This document shows positions 6,948-14,896 of a stretch of DNA of 33,926 nucleotides, piece by piece. The notes beneath the pieces were generated by a model, which was not told the DNA's origin, searched no databases, and saw nothing but the letters and a program-made list of their open reading frames with translations. The stretch's first letter is position 1. The number at the start of each line of letters is the position of its first letter. Source of the stretch: Erysipelotrichaceae bacterium (GTDB lineage Bacteria; Bacillota_I; Bacilli_A; Erysipelotrichales; Erysipelotrichaceae); assembly GCA_015058955.1 (NCBI GenBank), contig SVBJ01000021.1:1-33926 (forward strand), in the 5' to 3' direction. A program made the translations under genes and the position numbers.

Positions 6948-8207
6948 ATGGTTACAGATCAGATCAGTAAAAAACTTCTGCGGATGGCAGAAGAATCAGA
7001 TGAAGTACTAAAGAATGTTTATGATGAAATAGACAGAGTATGTCTGGCAAATTCAGACAGAATACTGTCAGCTTTCATTGAGAATAAGGTTTCATATACC
7101 GATTTTGCCGACATTAACGGATACGGTAACTACGATACCGGAAGAGACAAGCTGGAAAGGATCTTTGCGACGGTTCTGGGCTGTGAGGATGCTCTGGTAC
7201 GTCCGCAGATCATGAGCGGTACCAATGCGCTGTTTCTGGCTTTTTCAGCCCTGCTGAAGCATGGTGATACCATGATCTCCCTGACCGGTACCCCTTATGA
7301 TTCCCTGCAGGAAATGATCGGCTTATGCGGTAATTCCAGCCAGTCATTGAAAGCCTATGGGGTTAAGTATGAACAAATCGATCTGATCAGCAATGAGTTT
7401 GATGAAAAGACCATAATTGAAAGAATAGGCAGAAAAGACGTGAAACTTGCTGAAATTCAGAGATCACGCGGTTATTCTGCCAGAGCATCTCTGGATCTGG
7501 ACAGGATCCAACATCTGATTAGCGAAATCAGAAAGGTGAACAGTGAGGTCATCATCATGGTCGATAACTGCTATGGTGAACTTGTTGAGGACAGGGAACC
7601 GGGACATGTCGGTGCGGATATTGTGGTCGGATCCTTAATGAAGAATCTGGGCGGTGGCGTTGCCTCAACCGGCGGTTATGTTGCCGGAAGAAGTGATCTG
7701 ATCCAGATGGTGGCTGAAAGACTGACAGCTCCGGGAATCGGCAAGGAGCAGGGGGCTAATTTCAATCAGAACAATAACTTCTTCAAGGGATTGTTCATGT
7801 CTCCTGGCGCCGTAAGAAGTGCATTAAAAACAGCGGTATTCTCCGCTTACATGATGGAAAAGCTGGGGTTTAAAAACGTATCTCCGCGCTATGATGAAAA
7901 ACGTACGGACATCATTCAGACCGTGGAACTGGGCAGTGAGGAAAACCTGGTCAGATTTACCCAGGGGATCCAGGAATCTTCACCGGTTGATTCCTTTGTC
8001 AGAGTTCTGCCGGCACCGATGCCTGGTTATCCGTTTGATGAAGTAATGGCCTGCGGAGCCTTCACTCAGGGTTCAACGATTGAACTGAGTGCCGATGCCC
8101 CGGTCATACCTCCATATACACTGTTCATGCAGGGTGGCTTATCACTGGAATACGGTAAGCTGTCCATCCTGCTGGCCTTATCAAAAACATTAAAGGAAGC
8201 TGACTAA
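6948..8207 (+). CDS. Methionine gamma-lyase / aluminium-resistance family PLP enzyme
   Basis: This 419-residue protein is a fold-type I PLP enzyme of the YnbB/Alum_res family, annotated as methionine gamma-lyase family protein. Visible marks are DINGYGNYDTGRDKLE near the N-terminus, RPQIMSGTNAL (about 85-95), the Asp of VDNCYGE, and the PLP lysine in GSLMKNLGGG (about Lys232). The reaction would be cleavage or transfer at a sulfur amino acid, but biochemical proof for this family is thin. I chose ATG 6948 because AAAGGTGA sits 5 bases upstream; a GTG at 6939 is possible. In other Firmicutes this family often lies near glutamine synthetase; here it stands alone with its own promoter and terminator. 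Confidence 0.88.
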   Translation: MVTDQISKKLLRMAEESDEVLKNVYDEIDRVCLANSDRILSAFIENKVSYTDFADINGYGNYDTGRDKLERIFATVLGCEDALVRPQIMSGTNALFLAFSALLKHGDTMISLTGTPYDSLQEMIGLCGNSSQSLKAYGVKYEQIDLISNEFDEKTIIERIGRKDVKLAEIQRSRGYSARASLDLDRIQHLISEIRKVNSEVIIMVDNCYGELVEDREPGHVGADIVVGSLMKNLGGGVASTGGYVAGRSDLIQMVAERLTAPGIGKEQGANFNQNNNFFKGLFMSPGAVRSALKTAVFSAYMMEKLGFKNVSPRYDEKRTDIIQTVELGSEENLVRFTQGIQESSPVDSFVRVLPAPMPGYPFDEVMACGAFTQGSTIELSADAPVIPPYTLFMQGGLSLEYGKLSILLALSKTLKEAD

Positions 8208-8220
8208 CAGCTTCCTTTTT
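8192..8220 (+). terminator. Terminator embedded in two overlapping convergent stop codons
   Basis: AAAGGAAGCTG (8192-8202), loop ACTAA, CAGCTTCCTTT (8208-8218) and more T. The loop carries the stop codons of both the plus gene ending at 8207 and the minus gene ending at 8204. The strong T-run is on the plus strand. Confidence 0.85.
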
Positions 8221-8950
8221 GTCCTCCGTCTATTCTTATGATGGTGTTATTTATGTAAGCGGCCTGATCGGAAATCAGGAAGGCAACCAGATGGGCAACT
8301 TCTTCAGGTTTACCGTAACGTCCGACCAGGATCTTTTCGCATTCCTCCTGCAGGAACTGCTCGTCATATCCTTCCAGTTCCTTTTCGGTCCCGATGAATC
8401 CCGGAGCAATGGCATTGACATTGATGTATGGGGCATACTGCATGGCCAGATTATGAGTCAGGCTTAACAGGGCTGCCTTGGAGGCATCATAGTCAAAGCA
8501 CATTGGAAAATAGGTGTTGATGCCGTTGGTGGAAGAGATGTTGATGATCCTGCCGTATTCGTTATCCAGCATGTGTCTGCTGACACGTCTTGCACAGTTA
8601 TAGGCTCCTACGACATTGACATCCAGGACTCTGCGGAATTCTTCCGCGTTTTTCAGATTAAAGAGGTTAGGCATGTCAACGGCCGCATTGTTTATCAGAA
8701 TGTCGATACCGCCCAGTTTTTCCTCGATTTCACTTACCATCCGGTCAACTTCTTCTTCCTTAGATACATCTGCTTTAATGGCCAGACATTCGATACCAAA
8801 TTCACTTGTCAACTGTTTCTGCAGCCTGAGAGCTTTATCCCGGGAAGTAAGGTAGTTGATCACGATGTTATAGCCGTCTTGCGCCAGTTCCATGGCGATG
8901 GCCCGTCCGATGCCCTGAGCGCTGCCGGTAATCAGTACTGTTTTTGCCAT
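8204..8950 (-). CDS. Short-chain dehydrogenase/reductase (SDR)
   Basis: This 248-residue classical SDR has the NAD(P)-binding TGSAQGIG (8-15), NNAA (87-90), Asn112, Ser139/140 and the catalytic YDASK with Tyr154 and Lys158. Length and motifs match the FabG-like group; the substrate is not readable. Its start is unusual: no ribosome site precedes the ATG, and a full terminator hairpin for efp (8954-8978) ends 4 bases before it. The start is still secure because the Rossmann fold begins immediately. Expression would depend on readthrough from efp or on an unseen promoter inside efp. Its last codons lie in the shared hairpin at 8192-8220. Confidence 0.9.
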   Translation of the reverse strand: MAKTVLITGSAQGIGRAIAMELAQDGYNIVINYLTSRDKALRLQKQLTSEFGIECLAIKADVSKEEEVDRMVSEIEEKLGGIDILINNAAVDMPNLFNLKNAEEFRRVLDVNVVGAYNCARRVSRHMLDNEYGRIINISSTNGINTYFPMCFDYDASKAALLSLTHNLAMQYAPYINVNAIAPGFIGTEKELEGYDEQFLQEECEKILVGRYGKPEEVAHLVAFLISDQAAYINNTIIRIDGGQKGSC

Positions 8951-8953
8951 AAT

Positions 8954-8978
8954 AGAAAAAGAGCTTTATTAAGCTCTT
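8954..8978 (-). terminator. Terminator after efp, abutting the SDR start
   Basis: Reading the minus strand: AAGAGCTT (8978-8971), loop AATA, AAGCTCTT (8966-8959) and then TTTTTCT. The efp stop codon overlaps the loop region, and the T-run ends just before the SDR ATG. Confidence 0.75.
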
Positions 8979-9526
8979 GAGGAATACTTTCCGTCAGCGG
9001 AGGTAACCAGTACCTTTTCGCCTTCTTCAATAAACTGAGGAACCCTTAATGTAAGGCCTGTTTCGGTAACAGCTTCCTTTGTCTGAGTTGTCGGAGCACC
9101 CTTAATGCCAGGGCTTGTTTCCGTAATAGTCAGTTCAACCTTATCAGGTACTGAGATATCGAGTAAATCGCCTTCAAAGAACATCAGAGTTACTTCCATT
9201 GATTCGATCAGGAAATACTTGTTGAAGCCGATGTGCTCTTCATTAAGCTCATAGGTTTCATAGGTTTCCATGTCCATGAAATAGTAAGTATCATCTGCTG
9301 AATATGAATACTGAGCTGCTTTTCTCTCGATAGTAGCAGGATCGAACTTTGTGCTTGCGTTAAAGTTTCTTTCCTGAGTTGAACCTGTCTTCAGGTTCTT
9401 CATTTTTGTTTTCAGAATTGCAGCGCCCTTGCCAGGTTTTACATGCTGGAAATCCAGTACTACCCATGGGTCGCCGTCAACGATAACTGTTAATCCTGTT
9501 CTGAAATCGCCTGCTTCAATTGCCAT
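8969..9526 (-). CDS. efp: Translation elongation factor P
   Basis: This 185-residue protein aligns through its whole length with EF-P: three beta-barrel domains, with the conserved loop HVKPGKGAA placing the modified residue at Lys33, and the C-terminal TETSPGIKG and VPQFIEEGEKV motifs. EF-P binds ribosomes stalled at consecutive prolines and promotes peptide bond formation. The -PGKGAA loop is like that of B. subtilis, where the lysine carries a 5-aminopentanol group, so this organism need not use the EpmA/B lysylation system; no modification gene is seen here. Ribosome site AAGGTGG, own extended -10 promoter at 9575-9583, terminator at 8954-8978. Codons are biased as in a highly expressed gene. 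Confidence 0.97.
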   Translation of the reverse strand: MAIEAGDFRTGLTVIVDGDPWVVLDFQHVKPGKGAAILKTKMKNLKTGSTQERNFNASTKFDPATIERKAAQYSYSADDTYYFMDMETYETYELNEEHIGFNKYFLIESMEVTLMFFEGDLLDISVPDKVELTITETSPGIKGAPTTQTKEAVTETGLTLRVPQFIEEGEKVLVTSADGKYSSRA

Positions 9527-9574
9527 AAATAAACCACCTTCTATTTAACTAATTTATTTTAACAAAAATAACTT

Positions 9575-9583
9575 ATTATATCA
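9575..9583 (-). promoter_or_regulatory. Extended -10 promoter of efp
   Basis: On the minus strand TGATATAAT is a perfect TGnTATAAT, about 50 bases upstream of the efp start; no strong -35. Confidence 0.65.
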
Positions 9584-9620
9584 ATCAGAACTGAATCAGC
9601 CTGAACTGACACTTCAAATG

Positions 9621-9642
9621 AAAACAGGACTTTCTGTCCTGT
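9621..9642 (-). terminator. Terminator of the PnuC-like gene
   Basis: Minus strand: ACAGGAC (9642-9636), loop AGAAA, GTCCTGT (9630-9624), then TTT. It lies 5 bases after the stop codon. Confidence 0.75.
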
Positions 9643-9647
9643 CTGCA

Positions 9648-10877
9648 TCAGAATAATGATGGTTTTTCCTCGCGGTGTGACTTTATGTATCTGCTCCACT
9701 TGATGTAGCCGTAAGTCGTATTGGTAAAGTAACCAAGCTTGAGGATCAGCAGTACATACTGTCCGGAGATCACGTTGATGATGGCTTCCAGCAGGGCACA
9801 GGCATACCAGGCGATCCACTGTTCTCTTAAGCGGAAGAAGATGAACAGACCGTTGGCAACACCGACGGCTGAAGCACAGGCATCGATGTAGATTACGGCT
9901 GTTTCCAGTGACTTCGTATTGAAGAAATCGGTTCTGATGTCAAGTCCGCTGAGGAAGTATCCCACGACAAGAGTCCATACGGCGATCCCGGCCAGTACCA
10001 GCAGTTCCTGCCAGCCTTTCAGTCTTCTGACCATTGTCAGCTCATCCTCGTTGTCATCCAGATGCCTGGTCCAGTTGATGTAGCTGAGAATGTCGATAGG
10101 CAGCCAGAAGAACAGGGTAGTAACCATGGTGGCAAATCTGTACATCAAGACAATGCAGATGACGATCTCAGTGATCTCAACCAGCACGGATACTAAGAAG
10201 TTGTAGCGTGACTGCTTGGAAATCAGCAGTTCACACAGAATGTTCAGGAAGGTATCCAACAGATACAGCAGCATGATGACAACACCGTTGACACCGTTGG
10301 CGCTTTCCTCCGGGAACAGCACCGCGAATATGGTTGCCAGAACCATGATCGAGACAAACCATACCTTTTCATAGGTTGTAAAGAAAGTTGAAAACAGAGT
10401 TACGATCGCAACGGAGAGTACCAGTATGATCAGGGCGTTTCCCAGATTGAATACCGGCATCATCTTTTCAGCCTGAACATTGCGGTAGGTGGCCGTTATC
10501 TGCTGAAGTGACGGGTCACTCTGCGGGAAAAACAGCCTGGTTCCGTCAGAGGTTTCATAACCGTAGGCGGTAATGCTGTCAGATTGGAGCTGTTCGTATT
10601 CTTCATAACTGTAGGAGACAGTCAGTGAATCCTCACCGTTGGTGTAAATTACGTCACATACGGTATAGTCCTCATCATAGTCTTCCCGCTGGCGGTCTCT
10701 AACCATTTCAATGCTTCCAAGTGAACGTATGTCTCCCGGCTTGCGGTTGAGCTGGGAAAGACCGGTTATGAAACTGAACAGGATCCCGGCCCGTAACAGA
10801 AACAGTACAGCTGTTTCAGCTGTACGGATCTTCTTATTCGGTTCAATAAAAGACTTAATGCGTTCGGTAATATTCAT
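9648..10877 (-). CDS. PnuC-like vitamin/nucleoside transporter with N-terminal extension
   Basis: This 409-residue membrane protein resembles PnuC (NMN/nicotinamide riboside transporters) from about residue 165 on: FFWLPIDILSYINW (256-269), REQWIAWYACALLEAI (351-366) and NTTYGYIKWSRY (386-397). Usual PnuC length is about 200-260 residues. Here about 140 extra residues come first: one helix (21-40), a polar region of about 100 residues (41-140) rich in acidic and aromatic residues, and another helix (142-162). The ATG at 10877 is chosen because GGTGG lies just upstream and a good promoter (10890-10918) sits directly before it; a longer reading frame to 10931 would begin upstream of that promoter. 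Substrate uncertain. Confidence 0.75.
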   Translation of the reverse strand: MNITERIKSFIEPNKKIRTAETAVLFLLRAGILFSFITGLSQLNRKPGDIRSLGSIEMVRDRQREDYDEDYTVCDVIYTNGEDSLTVSYSYEEYEQLQSDSITAYGYETSDGTRLFFPQSDPSLQQITATYRNVQAEKMMPVFNLGNALIILVLSVAIVTLFSTFFTTYEKVWFVSIMVLATIFAVLFPEESANGVNGVVIMLLYLLDTFLNILCELLISKQSRYNFLVSVLVEITEIVICIVLMYRFATMVTTLFFWLPIDILSYINWTRHLDDNEDELTMVRRLKGWQELLVLAGIAVWTLVVGYFLSGLDIRTDFFNTKSLETAVIYIDACASAVGVANGLFIFFRLREQWIAWYACALLEAIINVISGQYVLLILKLGYFTNTTYGYIKWSRYIKSHREEKPSLF

Positions 10878-10889
10878 TTTCACCACCAT

Positions 10890-10918
10890 ATTGTAATGAA
10901 AAAACAGTACATATTCAA
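10890..10918 (-). promoter_or_regulatory. Sigma-A promoter of the PnuC-like gene
   Basis: Minus strand: TTGAAT (10918-10913), 17-base spacer, TACAAT (10895-10890). It decides the start codon of the gene at 9648-10877. Confidence 0.7.
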
Positions 10919-10935
10919 GGAAAAGCCTCACTCTC

Positions 10936-10944
10936 TGCTATAAT
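10936..10944 (+). promoter_or_regulatory. Extended -10 promoter
   Basis: TGCTATAAT is a perfect extended -10, 25 bases before the start of the 10970 gene. It diverges from the PnuC promoter about 20 bases away. Confidence 0.7.
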
Positions 10945-10969
10945 GAAATAAACATCAGGAGGTATCGGC

Positions 10970-11374
10970 ATGAAACATAAGGTTATGATAGGCAGAAATA
11001 ATGAGCTTTACGGACTGACTGGAGACATGTATGAAGAAGGTGAAAAAGTCACTTTCAGTTTTTATTACCGGACAGATACCAACTATCATGTTATTTCTCC
11101 TCAGGTAAGAATTGAATGTGAAGGTGCACAGCCAAACGGTAAACTGCAGTATTATTTTATAATGCCTGACTGCGATGTGACTGTTGATGTTGACTGGGAG
11201 AATTCCATGACCGCTCTGCCGACAACTCTGAAGAAGATGAAAAAACTGGAAAAAAACAAAATGGATCTTATCAGAGCCGTCCGAAAGGGAAACAGGGAAT
11301 ACTGCCCGGAATGCGGGTATCATTTTGAAGAACCCATGAAATTCTGTCCGGAATGCGGGCATAAGATGGATTAA
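10970..11374 (+). CDS. Protein with C-terminal zinc ribbon, function unknown
   Basis: This 134-residue protein has an N-terminal beta-rich part (1-80), a Lys-rich helical linker (85-105) and a zinc ribbon (CPECG at about 111-115 and again at about 126-130) near the C-terminus. There is no signal peptide. The ribosome site is CAGGAGG. It shares a short motif, GDMYE, in its first 25 residues with the next gene (residues 30-34 there), which may mean a common small domain. The next gene's ribosome site AAGGAG overlaps its stop, so the two are coupled. Confidence 0.8.
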   Translation: MKHKVMIGRNNELYGLTGDMYEEGEKVTFSFYYRTDTNYHVISPQVRIECEGAQPNGKLQYYFIMPDCDVTVDVDWENSMTALPTTLKKMKKLEKNKMDLIRAVRKGNREYCPECGYHFEEPMKFCPECGHKMD

Positions 11375-11388
11375 GGAGTAATGATTCA

Positions 11389-12027
11389 GTGAAAAGAATA
11401 GATACAAAGGGCATACAGTATTTGGAAGCAGTTGAAGGTACGGCTGAATGGTATTTTGCCATCAGCTATCTGGCTGGAGACATGTATGAGGCTGAAGAAC
11501 TGTATCAGGATGGCAGGGAAGTTGAAGGAACCGTACTGCTGCTGATTCACTATCCTGATGGGAAAGTATATCAGCCCGTCGAATGCAGAAAGAACCAGTG
11601 TCTGGGCCGACCGGTTTACAGTGATGGAAAACTGTGTTTTGCGGGAGTTGATTTCTATCTGGCTCAGGTAAGAGTATATGGATTTGATGGGAAAAATCAT
11701 GAGCTGACAGTACTTCATGAAATGCCGTTAAATGAGATAGAGAGCTGCTACAATCTGATGGTTCATGGCAGAACGCTGATGCTGAGCGGGCAGGGGCCGG
11801 GAAATGACTTTGAGATCTACTGGCCGGAAAGAAAGTCCTTTAACATCCAGATGAGTGAATCATTTTTCTACCGTGAAGGTAACCGTCTGTATTTCTCAGC
11901 GTGGTATGAAGACCCTGATTACAGGGAGGAACTGATAGTCAGGGATGTGGAAACCGGTGAAATCATTGAGCAGACTCCGGGTGACATGTTCATCATGCCA
12001 AACGGTGAAAAATGGTACGTAGGATAA
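11389..12027 (+). CDS. Uncharacterised beta-rich protein
   Basis: This 212-residue protein has no signal peptide or membrane segment. It is a series of short strands with turns such as YPDGK, YSDGK and FDGKNH, spaced like a partial beta-propeller or a phage-like beta protein; I do not recognise a family. It starts at GTG 11389: AAGGAG lies 10 bases upstream, and the nearby ATG at 11381 stops after three codons. It forms an operon with the zinc-ribbon protein before it and is ended by the hairpin that begins at its stop codon. Confidence 0.75.
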   Translation: MKRIDTKGIQYLEAVEGTAEWYFAISYLAGDMYEAEELYQDGREVEGTVLLLIHYPDGKVYQPVECRKNQCLGRPVYSDGKLCFAGVDFYLAQVRVYGFDGKNHELTVLHEMPLNEIESCYNLMVHGRTLMLSGQGPGNDFEIYWPERKSFNIQMSESFFYREGNRLYFSAWYEDPDYREELIVRDVETGEIIEQTPGDMFIMPNGEKWYVG

Positions 12028-12056
12028 GGCTGCAGAGACAGAAATGCAGCCTTTTT
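12026..12056 (+). terminator. Rho-independent terminator
   Basis: AAGGCTGCA (12026-12034), 10-base loop, TGCAGCCTT (12045-12053), TTT. The stem begins in the stop codon of the preceding gene. Confidence 0.8.
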
Positions 12057-12111
12057 AGGTAAATAAGTGAAAATATTTATGAATAATGTATTTTTTCCGT
12101 ATTTTTCCGTG

Positions 12112-12142
12112 TGCTAGAATATAAATAACGGAACAGTGTTCC
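12112..12142 (+). promoter_or_regulatory. Extended -10 promoter with downstream palindromic operator
   Basis: TGCTAGAAT (12112-12120) is an extended -10 with one change. Ten bases downstream, at the expected transcription start, lies a perfect palindrome GGAACA-G-TGTTCC (12130-12142). This placement fits a repressor of the TetR type. The spacing (N3 between GGAAC and GTTCC) differs from the Bacillus LexA box (CGAAC-N4-GTTCG). Confidence 0.55.
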
Positions 12143-12163
12143 ATTGTTTATTGTGTGTTTAAA

Positions 12164-14812
12164 ATGAAAAAAGCATTTAGTATCAGAAAAATACTGGCAG
12201 TAGTATTTGCCGTGCTGATCTGCATGAGCTCTTTCAGCATGAGAGCATTTGCCGAGGAACAGCCTGATGAGGATAAGGAAGGTTTCATCGTAGAAACCCA
12301 TTTTGACGTCAGTACGACCGGAAAACAGGGTACCTGGGACTTCAAGTACAATGACCGCTGGTTCAAGCAGTCAGCTACCGTTTACAACCATAATCTGGCC
12401 AGACTTTCCCTGGGCATGGCTCTGTCGGCATTCCGTCCGAATCTGGACCCGGATGGCAAGGAGAATCCGGCACTGCATCTGCAGAATTTCCTGAAGACCT
12501 GCCGTTTCAAGGATCTCAGAACGGATGACTATGACAAGAATCCGTCTCTGTATACCGTTTCAACCGTAATTGCCCACAAGCATCTTACTGATGATGAGGG
12601 TGATTTTGAACTGCTGGTTGTCGGTGTCTGCGGCGGTGGTTACCAGAATGAATGGATGTCAAACTTCAGCTGCGGTGATGACAGGATCCATCTTGGCTTC
12701 CTTTCCGCGGCTGAAGAAGTATATGACCGCCTGTTTGGCTACATTGCAGGTCATGGCCTGACCGGACAGCGCATCAAGGTCTGGGTATCCGGTTTCTCCC
12801 GTGCCGGAGCAATCACCAATATCTTCTCCAAGCTGCTGGTAGACAGCGATGTGCTTGACAGTGATTCGGTCTATGCCTATACCTTTGCAACCCCGAGAAC
12901 GACCAGAGAGCACATTGAAGGTGACTATCCTAACATTTACAACATCTGCGGCAAGATGGACCCGGTTCCTCAGCTTGCCTTCGCTGACTGGGGATTTGAC
13001 CGTTACGGTACGACTTTATACACCCCATCTCAGCAGACCGACAGTGATTACAACATCAAGTCTGCCAGAGCCAATCAGGTTCATGAGAAAAACTTCGGGC
13101 TGAAGTTCTTTAATAACGTAGAATGGGATACCAAGCTCAGAGTAATTCTGAACTACGTGCTCAAGATCGCTCCAACCAGCAAGATCTATAAGAACCACAT
13201 TCAGGACTATGCTGTCAGAATGTGGGAGAACAAGTCTCTTTCCAACATCATGACCTGTCTGATGGAACTGGCCGGTGATAAGGAACTGATCACTGACGAA
13301 AACAAAACGGAAGCCAACAGCATGCTGACATATCTGGCTTATACTATCTATGGCTTTGCGACCAAGTCAGACGTTGAATCGCAATATCGCAGTGATGATT
13401 CCACCCTTGTCGGTAACCTGGCCAGGGAGCATACACCGGAAGTTTATCTGTCCTGGATGTATTCAACCGATGATCCGGAAGAACTGTTCTCTGATTCAAT
13501 GAACTATGTCAGAATGGTCGTAGAAGGTGACGTGGATGTCGGAATAATCAGTTATGGCGTTAACTATGGCCTGGCCAAGTGCATGCTTGCTGACGGAACC
13601 ACAGCTAACGAGATGAAATACGGCACCGTGGAGATGGAAAAGGATGACCCGTTTGCTCCGGACATCTTCATGGCCCGAAACAAGGGACAGACCATCGTGC
13701 TGCTGCCAAAGGACCGCAACTACGGCATTGTCATCAAGTCTAATGCCAGTCAGAGAATTGAAGTGCACGGCATACCTCTGACGGTTGGCTTTACCAATAA
13801 CAATTTCAATAAGATGCATTATGCCAATCTGGAAAAGGATGAATATGACATCATTTTCTCGGCAGCCTCTGATTACATTTATACCAACGATGATAACAGT
13901 GATATTGTCACCGGAGATACCTTTGATGTTGTTGATGTTTCCATCGATACCTCATCAGAACTGGCTATCGCGTTGGAAAAGGTCAACTTCCTCAATCTGG
14001 GCTGGCGACCGCTGGTCATAATAACCTATACCATTCCAATTGTTCTGATCAATCTGCTGCTCTGTCTGATTGCCTGGGGCATCGGTTCCCATCGAATCAG
14101 CAGAAGAAAGAGGGCAGGACTGACGGCACAGCATGTCAGGTATGACCGCCGTCCGGCAGCCTGCATTTTCGCAGTATTTACTCTGTTCATGATTCAGGAA
14201 CTGATCTACTGGCTGATGCCTGACTACATGCATGAAAGAGCGATCATGAAGCTTGTCATAGGCGTTCTGTTAATGTATCTGTGCTATCGCGGTCTCTCCA
14301 GACAGCCGTCTGAACTCAGCACCAAGCTGCTGGTAGCCTTATGCATCTGCACTGCCGGTGACATGACCATCAACTTCAGCTTCGTGGGAAGCATGGTGAT
14401 GTTCGGGGCTGCGGAAGCCATATTGACTTATCAGTTCACCAGATATGAAAAACCGGAGAAATGGCAGTATGCCCTGTGGGCATTGGGCAGCTTTGCCGCT
14501 GTGGTGATCATCTATCTGAATACTGCTCTGAAAAATGACATGAAGTATTCCATGGTGGCCTACAGTGTCATTCTGATGGCCATGGTAGCAGCATCCCTGA
14601 CCATGCCTAAGAGGATCCGCTCCGGAGCTATTCTGATGGCTGTTTCCAATATTCTGCTGTTCATCAATGAAGTCTCTACCAAGAAACTGCTGATCCACAT
14701 ACTGTCATTAGGCATTTATTATCTGGCCATGGGTTTCTTTGCCTACGCTACCAGATATAAGGTGGTCACACCGGCCAAAGACGGTACGGCCGCAGAGGTC
14801 GAAGTTTCATAG
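12164..14812 (+). CDS. Lipase-like ectodomain fused to YhhN/TMEM86-like membrane domain
   Basis: This 882-residue protein starts with a signal sequence (1-30). Residues about 55-310 look like a class-3-type alpha/beta hydrolase: GFSRAG with Ser212, TFATPR, KMDPVPQL with Asp266, and His307 as triad candidates. Residues 310-590 are extracellular and unrecognised. From about 615 there are eight or nine helices; the last six (722-865) follow the YhhN/TMEM86 lysoplasmalogenase pattern with AGD (Asp733), AYSVILMAMVAASL, the GAI-x-MAVSNILLF segment and IYYLAMGFFAY. The usual SD of the second motif is SN here (Asn829). Neither ATG 12164 nor the upstream GTG 12155 has a ribosome site; I use the ATG since the signal peptide starts there. 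The YhhN call is a pattern match, not a computed one. Confidence 0.75.
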   Translation: MKKAFSIRKILAVVFAVLICMSSFSMRAFAEEQPDEDKEGFIVETHFDVSTTGKQGTWDFKYNDRWFKQSATVYNHNLARLSLGMALSAFRPNLDPDGKENPALHLQNFLKTCRFKDLRTDDYDKNPSLYTVSTVIAHKHLTDDEGDFELLVVGVCGGGYQNEWMSNFSCGDDRIHLGFLSAAEEVYDRLFGYIAGHGLTGQRIKVWVSGFSRAGAITNIFSKLLVDSDVLDSDSVYAYTFATPRTTREHIEGDYPNIYNICGKMDPVPQLAFADWGFDRYGTTLYTPSQQTDSDYNIKSARANQVHEKNFGLKFFNNVEWDTKLRVILNYVLKIAPTSKIYKNHIQDYAVRMWENKSLSNIMTCLMELAGDKELITDENKTEANSMLTYLAYTIYGFATKSDVESQYRSDDSTLVGNLAREHTPEVYLSWMYSTDDPEELFSDSMNYVRMVVEGDVDVGIISYGVNYGLAKCMLADGTTANEMKYGTVEMEKDDPFAPDIFMARNKGQTIVLLPKDRNYGIVIKSNASQRIEVHGIPLTVGFTNNNFNKMHYANLEKDEYDIIFSAASDYIYTNDDNSDIVTGDTFDVVDVSIDTSSELAIALEKVNFLNLGWRPLVIITYTIPIVLINLLLCLIAWGIGSHRISRRKRAGLTAQHVRYDRRPAACIFAVFTLFMIQELIYWLMPDYMHERAIMKLVIGVLLMYLCYRGLSRQPSELSTKLLVALCICTAGDMTINFSFVGSMVMFGAAEAILTYQFTRYEKPEKWQYALWALGSFAAVVIIYLNTALKNDMKYSMVAYSVILMAMVAASLTMPKRIRSGAILMAVSNILLFINEVSTKKLLIHILSLGIYYLAMGFFAYATRYKVVTPAKDGTAAEVEVS

Positions 14813-14823
14813 TTTACGATCTG

Positions 14824-14848
14824 GAACCAGGTTGCACTGGTTCTTTTT
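14824..14848 (+). terminator. Rho-independent terminator
   Basis: GAACCAG (14824-14830), loop GTTGCA, CTGGTTC (14837-14843), T-run. Confidence 0.85.
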
Positions 14849-14863
14849 CTTTAGGTTTGGGAA

Positions 14864-14872
14864 TGTTACAAT
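14864..14872 (+). promoter_or_regulatory. Extended -10 promoter
   Basis: TGTTACAAT, one change from TGnTATAAT, 25 bases upstream of the lipoprotein gene at 14897 and right behind a terminator. Confidence 0.6.
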
Positions 14873-14896
14873 GTACTTAAGAAAAAGAGATAACGT

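Noticed and set aside
10955-11407. Minus-strand open frame opposite the zinc-ribbon gene
   Set aside because: The plus gene has a perfect extended -10, CAGGAGG site and zinc ribbon; the minus frame would run into the divergent promoter.
12130-12142. LexA (SOS) box before the lipase-YhhN gene
   Set aside because: Bacillus-type LexA sites are CGAAC-N4-GTTCG; here the arms are GGAAC/GTTCC with a 3-base centre, and the gene has no DNA repair link.
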